DNA of 64,000 nucleotides, taken from contig JAEOAD010002231.1 in NCBI GenBank assembly GCA_036365145.1, forward strand, positions 3,327,501 through 3,391,500, read 5' to 3'. The notes beneath the pieces were generated by a model that was not told the origin of the DNA, did not search any database, and saw only the letters and a list, made by a program, of their open reading frames with translations. The translations under genes were made by a program, and so were the position numbers. Below are positions 1 through 11,589 of this stretch, in pieces (within the stretch, counting starts at the first letter, position 1; every line of letters starts with the position of its first letter). This DNA is from Orientallactaga sibirica. Lineage: Eukaryota; Chordata; Mammalia; Rodentia; Dipodidae.

Positions 1-338
1 ATTCTTCCTGTTATCACAGTGCAGGTCAGCTGACCCATTCTCAAAGGTTGTAATCTCTCAACTGCAACTGAATGGGCAGAGTTCACCCAAAGATTTTTAT
101 TTTTCCTGTGCCATATCCTTCTGCTCACACCAGTTCATTTCTATGAAAAGCAACCCTGTACAACTTCTCAGGACACGGGCATAACAGCAAACTTGTCAAA
201 CTCTTAACTGCTAGCCCAGCCCAAATAAAGCTCTTTCTCACCCTCATAAGCCAAACCTCACAGTCCATAGTTCTTCCTCTTGAAAACCAGCTCCAAAAGG
301 CCAAAGCCACACAGTCACACTCCTTGGTTCCATTTTAC
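1..338 (-). mobile_element. MaLR-type internal region, cut by window start
   Basis: This stretch aligns by eye with 52276-52744, the internal part of the complete MaLR element further on: both share the runs ggttgtaatctctcaa, tgaatgggcag and ctcataagccaaac-type segments in the same order. Sense is the minus strand, so this is the part just after the 5' LTR at 339-686; the rest lies outside the window. No intact reading frame is present. MaLR elements are non-autonomous ERVL relatives. Confidence 0.75.
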
Positions 339-686
339 TGTTGCAGTCAGGTTCGTGTTGCTGGCAGAAATCACTGACTAAGAGCAGCTTGTGGGGGAAA
401 AGAGGTTTATTTTGGTTTACAGGCTCAAGGGGGAAGCTCCATGATGGCAGGAAAATCGATGGCATGAGCAGAGGTGGACATCACTCTCTGGTCAACATAA
501 GGTGGACAACAGCAACAGGAGAGTGTGCCAAACACTGACAAGGGGAAGCTGGCTATAATACCCATAAGCCCGCCCCCAACAATACTCTTGCCTCCAGGAG
601 GTGTTAATTCCCAAATTGCCATCAGCTGGGAACCTAGCATTTAGAACACCCAAGTTTATGGGGGACACCTGAATCAAACCACCACA
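339..686 (-). mobile_element. MaLR-type LTR (5' LTR of element cut by window start)
   Basis: This 348-bp unit reads TGTTGCAG...CCACCACA on the + strand, so it has TG/CA ends. It matches both LTRs of the element at 51274-53078 almost along its length. On the minus (sense) strand a polyadenylation signal (AATAAA, seen as tttatt near 406) precedes a pyrimidine-rich end, which fixes the orientation. Confidence 0.8.
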
Positions 687-759
687 CTTACATACAAAAA
701 ACCCATGATATTTCCCTCCCCTCCCCCATTCCTCTTTAGAACTTCAGGAGACTTTTATC

Positions 760-880
760 ATGCATTTGAAGGTAGATGAGGCTAGTAGTCTACATAATGA
801 ATTTGAGGTCAGCTTGGGCTACAAAGTGAGACCCTGCCCCACCTCTCTTCGCCCCCAAAGGAAAAAATAAAAAAATAAAA
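760..880 (+). repeat. Old partial B1 SINE
   Basis: Diverged B1 3' part: gtctacataatgaatttgaggtcagcttgggctacaaagtgagaccctg resembles the B1 segment ending in gtgagaccct. An A-rich tail follows to about 880. Confidence 0.6.
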
Positions 881-3150
881 AACAGCCAAAAACAAGCCAG
901 GAGTGAAGTGCTAAAATAACATTAACTCTGACTAAAGAATAACTGACATTGATAAATGCATTCAGTATTTATTTAGGGATTTGAAGTAGAAGATAAAAAG
1001 GAGTTCATCCTACAGAGAGAGAGTAGATTAAGGAATATTCAAATAGCAGGGATAGAAGTATATCTTCATAAATATAACTTTGTCAGGATCAGAATTGCCC
1101 CATATCCTGAAAAGTGACCTTGTCAATGATCTTTTCCTCCTAGCATTTCTGAAGGAGTCTATAAGTCACCGTGGAGTAGTCCTCTTGTAATGAGTATGGT
1201 AGTATGTCTGGATTGTTCCTTCTGATCTTTGCATTTTCCTCTCTGTGCAAATACATCTTTCCTTTAATAAAAGAAGTGAGACAAAAAAAAAAAGAGATGT
1301 TGGTGACTCAATAAAAAATCCAGCTTTGTCACTTGACTGTGACTTTCTTCTTTTTACTTTTCCTATTTTCCACTTTAAACTGTACTATATGAGGATATAG
1401 CTCATGTTATATCCTGTTTCACATAAGTTATTACTATTTTTATCCTTATTTTAGAGATGACGAATCTCATTGCCATAAACATCGGTAGTTGTGCATGAGG
1501 AAGCCACCTTTCTCCAGAAATGTTATTTATATGTTTTTGATATGATAAAATGTTTGAGATAGAAGCATATTCTTTGATGATATATATGAATAGGAATAAT
1601 ATTAGGTACAAAATTCTTAGTGTCTTTTATGCCATTTATATTTTATACTAGTCTTTTTTAAATTTTAGATAGAACACATCAGCCCTTACAGGTTTTTGTA
1701 ATTTTTTCATATGAATGTAGTTAAATATTTGTGCAAATAAGGTATTATTTTCTAACTATCATGGTTACTGGCTAGAATTTAATACTTCCCACATCAGCTT
1801 TGGAATATGACATTCATTACATACTATTACTACTTCCAGTAGGAATGAGCCTGTCGGCTTAGTTTCTAGTTGCTAGCTGATCATCCATCTAACTTGGTTT
1901 CAGAACTGCTTGACTTTTCCACGTGTTTGGATTGTATTAGAACTCAAAAACAGAGCAAGTTTCATGTGAGAGATAATGTGCTGCAATTTTAATTTGTCCT
2001 CTAGTCTATGGAAAGTGAGATGTTCTTAAAGCTTACAAATTAGTTCTTCACCCACAAAAGAACACCCTGTGATTGTAAGAAAGTAAATCTGAAATTTAGT
2101 CACATGGTGTTTTTCACTTGTCCCTTTGTCTGTAACTTACGGAACTGTATGCTGTCACTTTTCTGGTAATTATTTACAGTTGAATTCCTACAAATAGCTT
2201 CATCATTCAAAATATAGTTACTTGACAGAGATATTTTGAAGAAAATTAAGTCAGTTAGAATTGGTGGAACAGAGAGTAGGAGAATGACAACTAGAAACTT
2301 AGAGATGTATGTCACTTTACCAACTAACTTTTCTATGTGACAGATTTAACATTAAACCAAGCAATATTGTACTATAGTAATAATTCAAATTATGAATTGA
2401 TTATCCCTTAAAAGTGCCCTGAAGTTTCAGCTCCTACTAGAAATTTAGCCATTATGTCTCTATAGTTTTCATGGTCATGGAACACGGTTGAAAATTCCTA
2501 TTATCCAGGCAAAAATTGAGTGGCTGTGTCCTATTTGTCTGGGGGATATTATTCCTTCCTGAGCCATGTTGTTTGTACAGATACTTTGCTCACCCAACTT
2601 AAAGAAAAAAACTACTCATCTTTTTTTTCTAAAATCCCCTTAATTAATTTGAGGAGAAAGCTGCTCTCTGCCTAGTGCCTTTTATGACTGTGCTAGACTT
2701 CAACATTGCAAACAGTTCTCCCTAGCTTCACTTGAAGAGTTATTGTTTGGAAATATAGAGGCTGGGATTAAAACCCTATATCCATTAACTCTTAAGGAAA
2801 AAGTATAACCTGTAAGGATTTGTGTGAAGTCATGTTTATTGCCTGTGAATATAGTTATTGCTCTAACACCAAATTCAGAAGACTAAACATGGATAAATTT
2901 AGATTTTCTAGAGGTTAATTAAAAGGCATATGCCCTCACCACTCCCGTTAAAGCAAGTATGAGGAAATAGCGTCCAATTTAATAGGTGCTATGTGGAAAG
3001 TATCTTTCATTTCTACTAGGACCCTCTATGTGGTACTTTTATTTAATCTCTGAAAGCAATGACAAATGGAGCTCATAGATATTCAGCAGTGCTTTGGCTT
3101 TGCTTCTACATTGTCCTTAAATTTGCAAGTGAAGGAAGGGTAGGCAATGC
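881..3150. other. Unique AT-rich intron or flank, no gene seen
   Basis: No exon, RNA gene or clear repeat recognised here. Frames are short and AT-rich, and none resembles the expected N-terminal TBCK exons. Confidence 0.6.
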
Positions 3151-3155
3151 AGGCA

Positions 3156-3314
3156 TGATTTTTTTTTTTCTTTTTTTGGTTGAGGTAGGGTCTCACTGTA
3201 GTCCAGACTGACCTGGAATTCACTATGTAGTTTCAGGGTGGCCTTGAACTAACTATAGTCCTACTTCTGTCTCCCTAGTGCTGGGATTAAAGGCGTACAC
3301 CACCACACCCAGCA
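3156..3314 (-). repeat. B1 SINE
   Basis: Poly-T followed by gaggtagggtctcactgtag, acctggaattcactatgtag, then gtgctgggattaaaggcgt and a cacccagc end. This is a full-length B1 in reverse orientation. Confidence 0.9.
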
Positions 3315-3904
3315 GGCATGTTTCTTTATAGACGTTTGTCACATGTATTCAGGGCTATGGTTGTGAAACTTTATCAGAATACCATCAGCATTGCATGGCG
3401 ACTGATGGGAAGCAGCCTGGGTCAGCAGCTGCTTCTGAACTTGAAGGAAAACAGAGTTAAGATTTATTTGTTCCCATTAAAACATTGTCTGCTCACTAAA
3501 TGAGATTCTTTAAAGAATGTGCAGCCATTGTGGAATGTTGGCCAGAGCTGGATAATGAACCACAGGTAATTTCTTATAGGTCATGATCATCCTTGTTTTA
3601 AAATAAAAGCTGATGTTGGAAATTTAGACTCATGTTTGTTTTGCCTTCAGAGAACCTATTCTCAAAATGCATTTAACATTACTATAGTGCAGTCATGTGA
3701 ATTAGTATTTGTATAAATGATGTACATTTTTCTTTCTATTTTACCTGCTAGAATGAAAATAATACCAAAAGGTGCTCTTCGCCTAGATTTGGAGTATCAT
3801 GAAATCTTTTTCTTTCTGCCTTTCTTGAACTGTTAGTTGTTAAGTGTGAATAATATAACCTTGGTGATTCCTCTCATATATTTTCTGCCCTTCACTGAAA
3901 AAAA

Positions 3905-4125
3905 AAAGAATCTTTTTTTAATGTTTGCTATTCTTACTCTGGGGTAAGGTGGAATCTCACAGTTATTTTAATTGCATTTCCCTGATGATTAGGGATGTTG
4001 AACATTTTCTTAAATGTGAGTTGACTATTTGTATTTCTTCCTCTGAGAACTCCCTGTGCAGTTCTCTGCCCCATTTTGTGAAAAATCTTGACTATTGCTT
4101 TTGAAACTTCTTTCTGGTTTTCTTG
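3905..4125 (-). mobile_element. L1 fragment (3' part of ORF2, degraded)
   Basis: The + strand reads ggtggaatctcacagttattttaattgcatttccctgatgattagg, the antisense signature of the C-terminal part of L1 ORF2. No open frame remains. Confidence 0.65.
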
Positions 4126-4156
4126 ACTTTATTCTTTTCTTTTTATAAATTTTATT

Positions 4157-4349
4157 TTAATTTTATTTATTTATTTGAGACTGAGGGAAGGAGTGAGAAT
4201 GGACATGCCAGGGCCTCTAGCCACTGCAAACAAACTCCAGATGCATGCGCCCCCTTGTGCATCTGGCTTACATGGGACCTAGAGATTCAAACCGGGGTGC
4301 ATAGGCTTTGCAGGCATGTGCCTTAACTGCTAAGCCATCTCTCCAGCCC
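4157..4349 (-). repeat. tRNA/ID-derived SINE (dipodid-type)
   Basis: Reverse copy: tttatttatttgaga tail, catgccagggcctctagccactgcaaac, agatgcatgcgcc, and end taagccatctctccagccc. Confidence 0.85.
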
Positions 4350-4444
4350 AACCTTATTCTTTTCATAAACCAATCACCACTACTTTCTTCTACTGTATTG
4401 ATAATCTTAAAGATCAACCTATTCTTTGCTCAAAAACATTTTTT

Positions 4445-4615
4445 CAGAGCTGAGGTGGCTCAGCAATTAAAGGTGCCTGCTTTCAAAGCCTGCTATCCCA
4501 GATTCTATTTCCACAGAAAGCCAAACAGAAAAGGTGGTATATGTGTCTGGAGTTTGTGGCAGCAAGAAGAGCTAATACACCATTTTTATTCATTCTCCTA
4601 AATAAATAAAAATAT
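4445..4615 (+). repeat. Diverged tRNA/ID-derived SINE
   Basis: Forward copy, diverged: agctgaggtggctcagcaattaaaggtgcctgc head, tgtctggagtttgtggcagc middle and an aaataaataaaa tail. Confidence 0.6.
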
Positions 4616-4982
4616 TTTAAGAAACCTCTTTCAGAAGAAAATGCATTTTATAAGCTTAGTATCTTACTGTTGATACCAATGTAGTTGAGACTGAGTGCCT
4701 AGAGAATTTAAATATGCCATGTAGATTAACTTGTATTAACTTGTATCATTGTCTCCCATAATGTTAATTCCCCTGTCTCTCTCAGCTTCCTATCTCTCTC
4801 TCTCTCTCTTTCTCTCTCCTTCCTGTCAATCCAAGCAAAAGTTATATTTTCTTTCACCAAATTTCTGATACATTATATTTCTCTAGCAACAAGATACCTT
4901 TGCCCTTCTAGCTTACAACTGTTTTTGCAATAATTGTAAGAGGCTTATCTTTGCTAATAAACCTCCTCAAAACACATATGTA

Positions 4983-5219
4983 ATTTATTTACTTTTTTTA
5001 ATTTGAGAGAGACTCAGAGAGAGACAGAGGCAGAGAGACAGAATGGGAGCACCAGCAGTTGGGCCTCTCAGCCAATGTGAATGAATTCCAGTTGCCCTTG
5101 TGGGCAACTGCTGCATTGCACCCTTGTGTTACTTTGCTAAACATGGGACCTGCAGATCAAATGGGCGTTCTTAGGCTTGGCAGGCAGATGCCTTAACCGC
5201 TAAGCCATCTCTCCAGCCC
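4983..5219 (-). repeat. tRNA/ID-derived SINE (longer subtype)
   Basis: Reverse copy with GA-rich tail and ttaaccgctaagccatctctccagccc end. The middle carries the longer form that includes a tgttactttgctaaacatgggacc segment. Confidence 0.85.
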
Positions 5220-5240
5220 TTACTTTTGTTTTTAAAATGT

Positions 5241-5378
5241 TTTCCTTATTTATTTATTTATTTATTTGAGAAGAGGGAGAGAGGAAGAGGCAGATATATA
5301 GAGAAAATGGCACCTATTAGTGTTTACAACATCCTGTATTTGGGGTGATTTTTCTATAATAAAATATTATCATTTGTG

Positions 5379-5425
<47 letters not shown>

Positions 5426-5576
5426 ATGGGCATACCAGGGCCTCCAGCCATGGCAAACAAACTGCAGATGCATAAAATACCTTGTGCATCTGGCTTATGT
5501 AGGTAGTCTGGAATCAAACCTAGGTCATTAGGCTTTGTAGGCAAGTGCCTTAACTACTAAGCCAACTCTCCAGCCC
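5241..5576 (-). repeat. tRNA/ID-derived SINE, interrupted or two partial copies
   Basis: A (TTTA)n plus GA-rich tail at 5241-5300 is followed by about 75 bp of unrelated DNA. A (GA)n run at 5384-5423 and the rest of a reverse SINE follow, ending gccaactctccagccc. This is either one SINE split by an insertion or two overlapping partial copies. Confidence 0.7.
5384..5423. repeat. (GA)n microsatellite
   Basis: About 40 bp of uninterrupted GA dinucleotides within the reverse SINE tail. Confidence 0.95.
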
Positions 5577-5584
5577 TCACTTCC

Positions 5585-5692
5585 CTATTTGGGACAAGGT
5601 ATCATGTAGCCCAGGTTGGCCTTGAACCCCTAATCCTTCTGTCTCTACCTCCCAAGTGCTGGAAATGTTGGCATAGACCATCATACACTACT
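5585..5692 (-). repeat. Old B1-like SINE fragment
   Basis: Reads gtagcccaggttggccttgaac then cctcccaagtgctgga, a diverged reverse B1. Confidence 0.65.
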
Positions 5693-5934
5693 TTATTCAC
5701 TTTGTACTGAAGTTGTTGGCATAAAAGTTTATATACAGTAAATATGTTGGAAAATAAGGTATGGAGCGAATTATATTTTTAGTTTCTCCATACAATTTGA
5801 ATAGTTTACTGTTGTCTTCCTTTTAATCAGGTAGCATAATTTTATGTCCAAAAGGAGCGGGTGACTAGATGATGGAAATAGTACCTTGGTAAATTGTTTT
5901 TAATATTTTAAGAAATATATTTGAAACTAAAATG

Positions 5935-6320
5935 ACATTCATAGAGGAAACAGATTGTTTGTTTTCCTTTTCATGGCTCTGGCAAAGATTCCACTGTTGA
6001 ATTCCATGAAGTTGTTGGCAGAATTCAGTTCCTTGTCCCTGTTCCTGTGATTACTATTGATGAGGGTCTGCTGTCAGCTCCCACAGGCCAGCCATATTCA
6101 CTGTCATGTGTTCTCTTCATCATTAAAGCTAGCAAGGAAATAGCATGTCATGTATTTCACTCATACATTGAATCATTCGTACATACTTTGTCTGTGACTC
6201 CTATACCCAAATTTCAAGAATTCATGTGAGGTCAGACTCACTGAGATAATCCTCTTTCTCAATGTCAACTAATTGTATATTACTCAATCATGGAAATAAA
6301 ACTTATATTCATATTCCTGA
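5935..6320 (+). mobile_element. MLT1/MaLR-like old LTR remnant
   Basis: The order catggctctggcaaagattc, tggcagaattcagttccttgt, ctgctgtcagctccc, then cactgagataatcctctttctcaatgtcaact resembles the ancient MLT1-type LTR as I remember it. It is heavily diverged and its boundaries are approximate. Confidence 0.45.
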
Positions 6321-6708
6321 AGTTATGCAAGATTTTAAATCAGAGGTCAGGGATCTTGGGGTCATCTCAGTAATACACCCGTCATGGTTTGGTTAGTGAA
6401 AACTTGGGGAAAGTTTTTAGATTTACAAGTAAAAGTGATGCTTCATGTTCTCTTCTATTAGTAAGTCACTGGGACAAAGATGAGTTAGTAGATCATTGTG
6501 GTGTGCTAGAGGTCCATGACACGACCTCCAGCTTCAGTGATTCACTAGCAGCACCATAGGACTCAGCTATCATTACACCCATGCTTGCATGTGATACAGC
6601 AAAAAGAAAATTTTTCTGGAGCAGTGTATGGAGTCCTCAAGTTGTTCCAGAAATTAGATTTGACTCCATGTGCAATATCACCTATTAGAGAAGCTCACCT
6701 GAATCTGA

Positions 6709-6741
6709 GGGTTTCATTAAATGAGGGTTTCATTAAATGTG
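6709..6741. repeat. 17-bp tandem duplication
   Basis: gagggtttcattaaat occurs twice head to tail, a short local duplication in intronic DNA. Confidence 0.85.
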
Positions 6742-7085
6742 TATCACATAGACAAAAAAATCCTTTGGACTGGCTCCAGGTACTCCAGACTCCCTGAAAG
6801 AAAACAGGTGTTCAGTATAAACCACTTCACACACACAATCCATAGAGCTGCCCATCTGTGTTTCAAGTGGACAGGACACTCCAAGAACATACACTTCTAG
6901 GGAGTTTGACAGTATTGAAGATGGTAATACTTTTTAAAGAAGCGGAGATTCTGTGGTGCCTTCCAACAGTTCATTAAGTAGGTTAAGACTTTGTAAACAA
7001 ATTGTTCAATTAGAGTTGGAATAAAGACTATTGTTTGTATGTTTTTTTGCTATTTGCAGTGCTGGGCAATGAACCCAGGGCATGA

Positions 7086-7242
7086 TAGACAAGTGCACTG
7101 CATTTTGAAAGAGGATCTCACAAAGTTTCCTAGGCTGCCTGCCGTTAAACTCACTCTAGCCCAAATGGACCTTGAACTGTGATCCTCTTGTCCCAGGTTT
7201 CCCAGTAGCTTGGATTGTAGGCCTGTGCTACCAAGCTCAGAT
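7086..7242 (-). repeat. Diverged B1/ID-B1-type SINE
   Basis: Contains caagtgcactgcattttgaaagaggatctcacaaag, accttgaactgtgatcctc and cagtagcttggattgtaggcctgtgctaccaagc: an old reverse SINE with an ID-like stretch in front. Confidence 0.55.
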
Positions 7243-7259
7243 ATTTTTATGTCTTTGTA

Positions 7260-7480
7260 TGAGTTTTATATTGTTCCTATAACATATTGGCACAGATTTA
7301 TCAGTATGAAACAGCACAATATCATGCCAACAGTTCCTTAGATCAGAAGTCCAGTGGGCTATTTCTCTGTTTCACATCTAATTAGCTTGAAATCAAGGTC
7401 TTGGAAGGGCTACATTCCCTCTAGGGGAGAAATCATTTTCAGACACACTTAGATTATTGTTATAAATCCATGCAGTGTAA
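7260..7480 (-). mobile_element. Possible old MaLR-type LTR fragment
   Basis: Reads ttcctataacatattggcacag, tcagaagtccagtgggct, gaaatcaaggtcttggaagggctacattccctct, an order resembling antisense MST/MLT-class LTRs. Diverged and without clear ends. Confidence 0.35.
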
Positions 7481-8231
7481 GCTTTAGCAGATCATTTGTG
7501 GCAATTTGAGGAGTCACTTGTTTCCAGAGGTACCAGCTGTAAAGAAGGGTCTGGGCAGCCCCAAAAGTGTGTAAACAGCTGGCAAGATGGCTGCATGGTA
7601 GACCTACAGGATCATAATTCCAGTAAGCTGGAAATCAACATGTTATATAATTGCCTACATGACTGTGGTATGATCACATTACACAACTCTGAGTTTAGCC
7701 ACTGGCCACTTGTATTGGGATTTTTAAAAGGACACCACATACAGCATGCAGCAGGACAGCAGTGAAGTCTAGAGTAAAAGTAGGTCTATTCTCCCTGCTG
7801 CTCTATGGGCTGTTTTTCAATTCTCATGCTCACCTCTTCCTCCCTTGCTGGGGAGTAGGGTCCGTACACTAGCAGTCCCTGGATTGTGGTCATATTTATT
7901 CATCTTCAAGGCAGGCACCAGTCAAACCTCTCATGCTTTCAGCTTCTAACCTACCCTGCTTCTTTATTGCATCCACCCTCACTCTTTTTTTGCTTTTTTT
8001 TTTTTTTTTGTCTTTAAGGGGTCATGTGATTACATTAGTTATATTTGGATTATTCACGGTAGTCCATTTTAAAGCTAGGTGAGTAGCATCCTTTATTCCA
8101 TCTGCAAAACTTCTTCACAGCAATACATAGGCTAATGATTGATGAAATAACCCATACTGGGAATCTTGGCAGGACATCTGTAGCAGTCTACCTAACACTT
8201 CATCATCCATTCATTTATTCATCCACTTAGT

Positions 8232-8312
8232 TATTTATTGTGGTGTTAGCGATAAAACTCAGGGTCTTGGGCTTGCTAGGTAAGTACTCTACCACTAAGC
8301 TATTGCCCCACA
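8232..8312 (-). repeat. ID element (reverse, old)
   Basis: gataaaactcagggtcttgggcttgctaggtaagtactctaccactaagctattgcccca is the reverse of an ID (BC1-type) element. Confidence 0.65.
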
Positions 8313-8566
8313 TTCTCTGTACCAACAAGTACTAAAGTCTCATCTGTGCTTTGATCTGTTACTAATTATTCCTGAGTTTCTAAAGAGAGGTAAAGCAGCT
8401 TTAATACTTTAAACATCTTAAGCATACCTAACATATTTATTGGAGAAATAAGATTTTTTTAGCCACTAAACTGTTTATCTTTAGGAAAAAAAACTAATAT
8501 TCATACTTGTGTGCTATATTCCAAAATAATAATCAATACACATTGTTTACTAAAATGTAATCTTTT

Positions 8567-8789
8567 TTGTTGGAGAGAGAGGGAAAGGAAGACAGATAGA
8601 GATGGGCATGCCAGCAGCCTTTCAGCTGCTGCAAACGAAATCCAGATGCGTGCTGCCCCTTGTGGTCAAGTGCGGCATTGCACCCTTGCATCACTTTGCA
8701 TCTGGCTAAACGTGGGACCTGGAGATTGAAACCAGCATTCTTAGGCTTAGGAGGCAGGTGCCTTAACAGCTAAGCCATCTCTCCAGCCC
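8567..8789 (-). repeat. tRNA/ID-derived SINE with target-site duplication
   Basis: Reverse copy of the longer subtype ending taagccatctctccagccc. The 15-bp aaaatgtaatctttt lies on both sides (8552-8566 and 8791-8805, last base or two diverged), a direct mark of L1-mediated insertion. Confidence 0.92.
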
Positions 8790-8951
8790 TAAAATGTAAT
8801 CTTTATTGTGAAAAGGGAATTACTGTGGTTATACATAAAAATTTATATGTGGTTATATATAAAATTGGAGAACATATAAGTATGTTGATATAAAAGGAAT
8901 TTTGACTTATTGGGTCCCATTATGAACATTTGTTTTAACCAAATACTTTTT

Positions 8952-8993
8952 TGAAGTATTTATTTATTTGCATGTGTGTGTGTGTATGTGCAT

Positions 8994-9039
<46 letters not shown>

Positions 9040-9146
9040 GTGCATGCCAGGGCCTCTTGCTGCTGAAATCAAATGCCTAAGCGGGTGGCTGAAGAATTGT
9101 ACACAGGCCAGTAGGCTATTTAACTGCTACACCATCTCCCCAGACC
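8952..9146 (-). repeat. tRNA/ID-derived SINE with expanded (CA)n
   Basis: Diverged reverse SINE (tgccagggcctcttgctgctgaaatcaaatg, ctaagcgg, ccatctccccag end). Its pyrimidine/purine tail is replaced by a (TG)/(CA) run at 8971-9038. Confidence 0.7.
8995..9038. repeat. (CA)n microsatellite
   Basis: About 44 bp of CA dinucleotides, preceded by a TG-rich stretch that could pair with it as a hairpin. Confidence 0.95.
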
Positions 9147-9249
9147 TCAGCCAAGTGCTTTTTTAACTAAACATTTTATTGTAGTATTAATAGGTGTTCT
9201 ATATTTAGAAAGTGAGTAAGAATAAAGGCTAGTGTTAGATAAACAGAGA

Positions 9250-9592
9250 CTGCATGTTTTACTTTCTCCATGCTAGGCCAAAATACTGGACCAGGAACAA
9301 CTTAGGGAAGGAAAGATTTATGTTGGCTTGTATTTCTTGAGGCTAGAGTCATTGTGGGAAAGTATGGCAGGTAGAGAAAGGTAGCATCACATCTTCACGT
9401 CAGCAGGGAGAAAGTGTGGGGGAGAGGCAGACGCGTATGTGCTGTATAACACTTTAAGTGGCATATTTCCTTCAGCAAGGCTTCGCCTCCTATTAAACAG
9501 TTCTATAAGCTTCTACATCAGCTCTACCAGCAGGAATTACAAATTCAAGCAAATGAGTCTGTGAAGGACAGTTTACATTCAAACCTCCAACA
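9250..9592 (-). mobile_element. MaLR-type solo LTR (diverged)
   Basis: Contains caggaacaacttagggaaggaaagatttatgttggct at one end and cattcaaacctccaaca at the other, matching the layout of the MaLR LTRs at 339-686 and 51274-51621 in the same orientation. No second LTR nearby, so a solo LTR. Confidence 0.55.
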
Positions 9593-10050
9593 CTGGCTTT
9601 GGGGTGGGGGATTTATGTTACAGAGATTATAAACTCATCTTTCCAGGCAGTTAACTTTAATGAACAAAACATAGTGAATGAGAATTAAGTGGATTAAGAC
9701 AGAAAGTCTGTTCTATCTTGATAAACAGCTTTGTTGTTGTCATGTGAAATGTGGTCTGGTGTTATCTTTTCAATTTTTGCAAAATCTCATGATGCAAGTT
9801 TATGGGTAAAACATCTAAATATTATGGAGTAACTAGACCATTTTAAAATACTGTGATTCAAAAATTGCTAAGCACATGAGCTTCTAGGCTTTGTGTAATT
9901 TGAATGGACATAGTCAATGTGAGATGGATGAAAAGGACTGGATGTTTCACTTTTCAGAATCAAATTTGAACTCATTGGAAAGATAAGGCAAACTAATTAT
10001 TACTCAAATTTCTCTACAGGAACAGAACAGATAGAATGAATTGGTATTAA

Positions 10051-10120
10051 AAAGGGAAATTGTTAGATAGGAGGATTTTACCCAACATAGTTAATTCCAG
10101 GTCAGCCTGGGCCAAGTGAG

Positions 10121-10158
<38 letters not shown>

Positions 10159-10171
10159 AAATTGTTAGATA
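10051..10171 (+). repeat. 5'-truncated B1 with poly-A and 19-bp target-site duplication
   Basis: Only the B1 3' part (ttaattccaggtcagcctgggcc) and a ~33-bp poly-A remain. They are flanked by perfect copies of aaagggaaattgttagata at 10051-10069 and 10153-10171. The insertion proper is about 10070-10152. Confidence 0.9.
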
Positions 10172-10849
10172 AGTTTACAACAGCCTAATAATGGCTGAGT
10201 TCAGGCCTGAGAGTCAAGGCATGTGGCAGCTGCTCAGTCCGTGTGGTTGAATGGCTCAGCTGTCCCAGTCCAGCTCTGAGGGTCCAAAGACTTCCTGCAG
10301 AACCACTAGTCTTCAGTCCACTTGAAAGGAAGGCTGAGGAAACTTTGTTCCAGTGCCTACAAAGGATACCTGAACAGGACATATGCACATATATGCACAG
10401 TAGCACAAGCAGTCAGGCAGCTAAGAAGGAACTATCTTCTCCCAGAACTTCCTTATATAAAGCCCACCACCACCAAGAGGGTTTCCTCTGGAGGAAGAAC
10501 TTCCTCCTTCAGTTAATCCTTCCTAGGAGACCCACCCAATAGGAATGTCTGTGGATAGGATTAGGGGTAATCCTTTCAAGTTGACAACAAAACTTAATTG
10601 TCACACCTGTATTTGCTATGTTACTGTCTTATAAGATGAGAAATACATACTTCAAAAGACTAACTTATGTAGAATGTCTGAGAATGATAAATATTACCTG
10701 TATTGGAAATTACTTTTACTTTTTGGACTTTTTGTTTAAATCATTACATAGCTTTAATAGTCAACTAATGCCACATTACATTTTCCTCATTACATTGCCT
10801 CTTTTAAAACTAATTATATGTGAGAGATATTTCAGTGATCCTAAGATAG

Positions 10850-10935
10850 ATACTTGTGCTCTATCTTCAAGGGAACACTTTTAATCTTATATTGTGGTAG
10901 ATGTATACTTGTGCTCTATCTTCAAGGGAACACTT
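10850..10935. repeat. 31-bp direct duplication
   Basis: The 31 bases beginning atacttgtgctctatcttca and ending acactt occur at 10850-10880 and again, identical, at 10905-10935, with 24 bp between. No SINE tail or LTR end is seen at the edges. Confidence 0.9.
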
Positions 10936-11209
10936 ATTTTGTTGTATTGTCTATTTATGCAAGTCAAAGAGAAGGAGCACTAATGGAATTGATCAGTCTA
11001 ATTTCCTACTAGGAAATACCTGAAGAGCAGAGCATACTGAATTAATAAATGATAAAGTATCAATGTTAAAGGACTGCAATTAAGTATTAAAATCAGGCTA
11101 ATGAGGCAGGAGGATCTGAGGGATTTTGACTTATTTTCTTCGGTTTTAAACTGTTTTTTGTTATAGTAGATATTATAATATATATGTAATTTTGTGGTTT
11201 TTATTAGTT

Positions 11210-11345
11210 ACTTTTTTATTGACAAGTTCCTTCATTGTAGACAATATACCATGGTACTTTCCTCCCTCCCCCCACTTTCCCCTTTGAAACTTCATTCTCC
11301 ATCATATTCCCCTCCCCCTCTCAATCAGTCTCTCTTTTTTTTATT
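11210..11345. other. Unidentified pyrimidine-rich segment
   Basis: C/T-rich stretch (cctccctccccccactttccc, ccctccccctctc). It resembles the material at 11595-11790 and 12705-12890 in composition. It may be one dispersed repeat (possibly an L1 3' UTR, antisense) broken by the SINE at 11346-11589; identity not established. Confidence 0.35.
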
Positions 11346-11371
11346 TTTTAAAAAATCTTATTTATTCATTT

Positions 11372-11421
<50 letters not shown>

Positions 11422-11589
11422 TTATATATATGAGAGAATAGGCATACCAGGGCTTCTAGCTACAGGAAATGAACTCCAAATGCATGTGCCACTTTGTGCA
11501 TCTGGCTTTACATGGGTCCTGGGGAATCAAACCCAAGTCCTTAGGCTTTGCAGGCAAGTGCCTTAACCACTGAACCATCTCTTCAACCC
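11346..11589 (-). repeat. tRNA/ID-derived SINE with (AC)n
   Basis: Reverse copy: (AC)n at 11374-11416, cataccagggcttctagc, atgtgccactttgtgcatctggc, and end ccatctcttcaaccc. Confidence 0.8.

Noticed and set aside
3318..3503. Candidate upstream TBCK exon
   Set aside because: The translation has no similarity to the expected N-terminal part and no flanking splice sites in the right phase.
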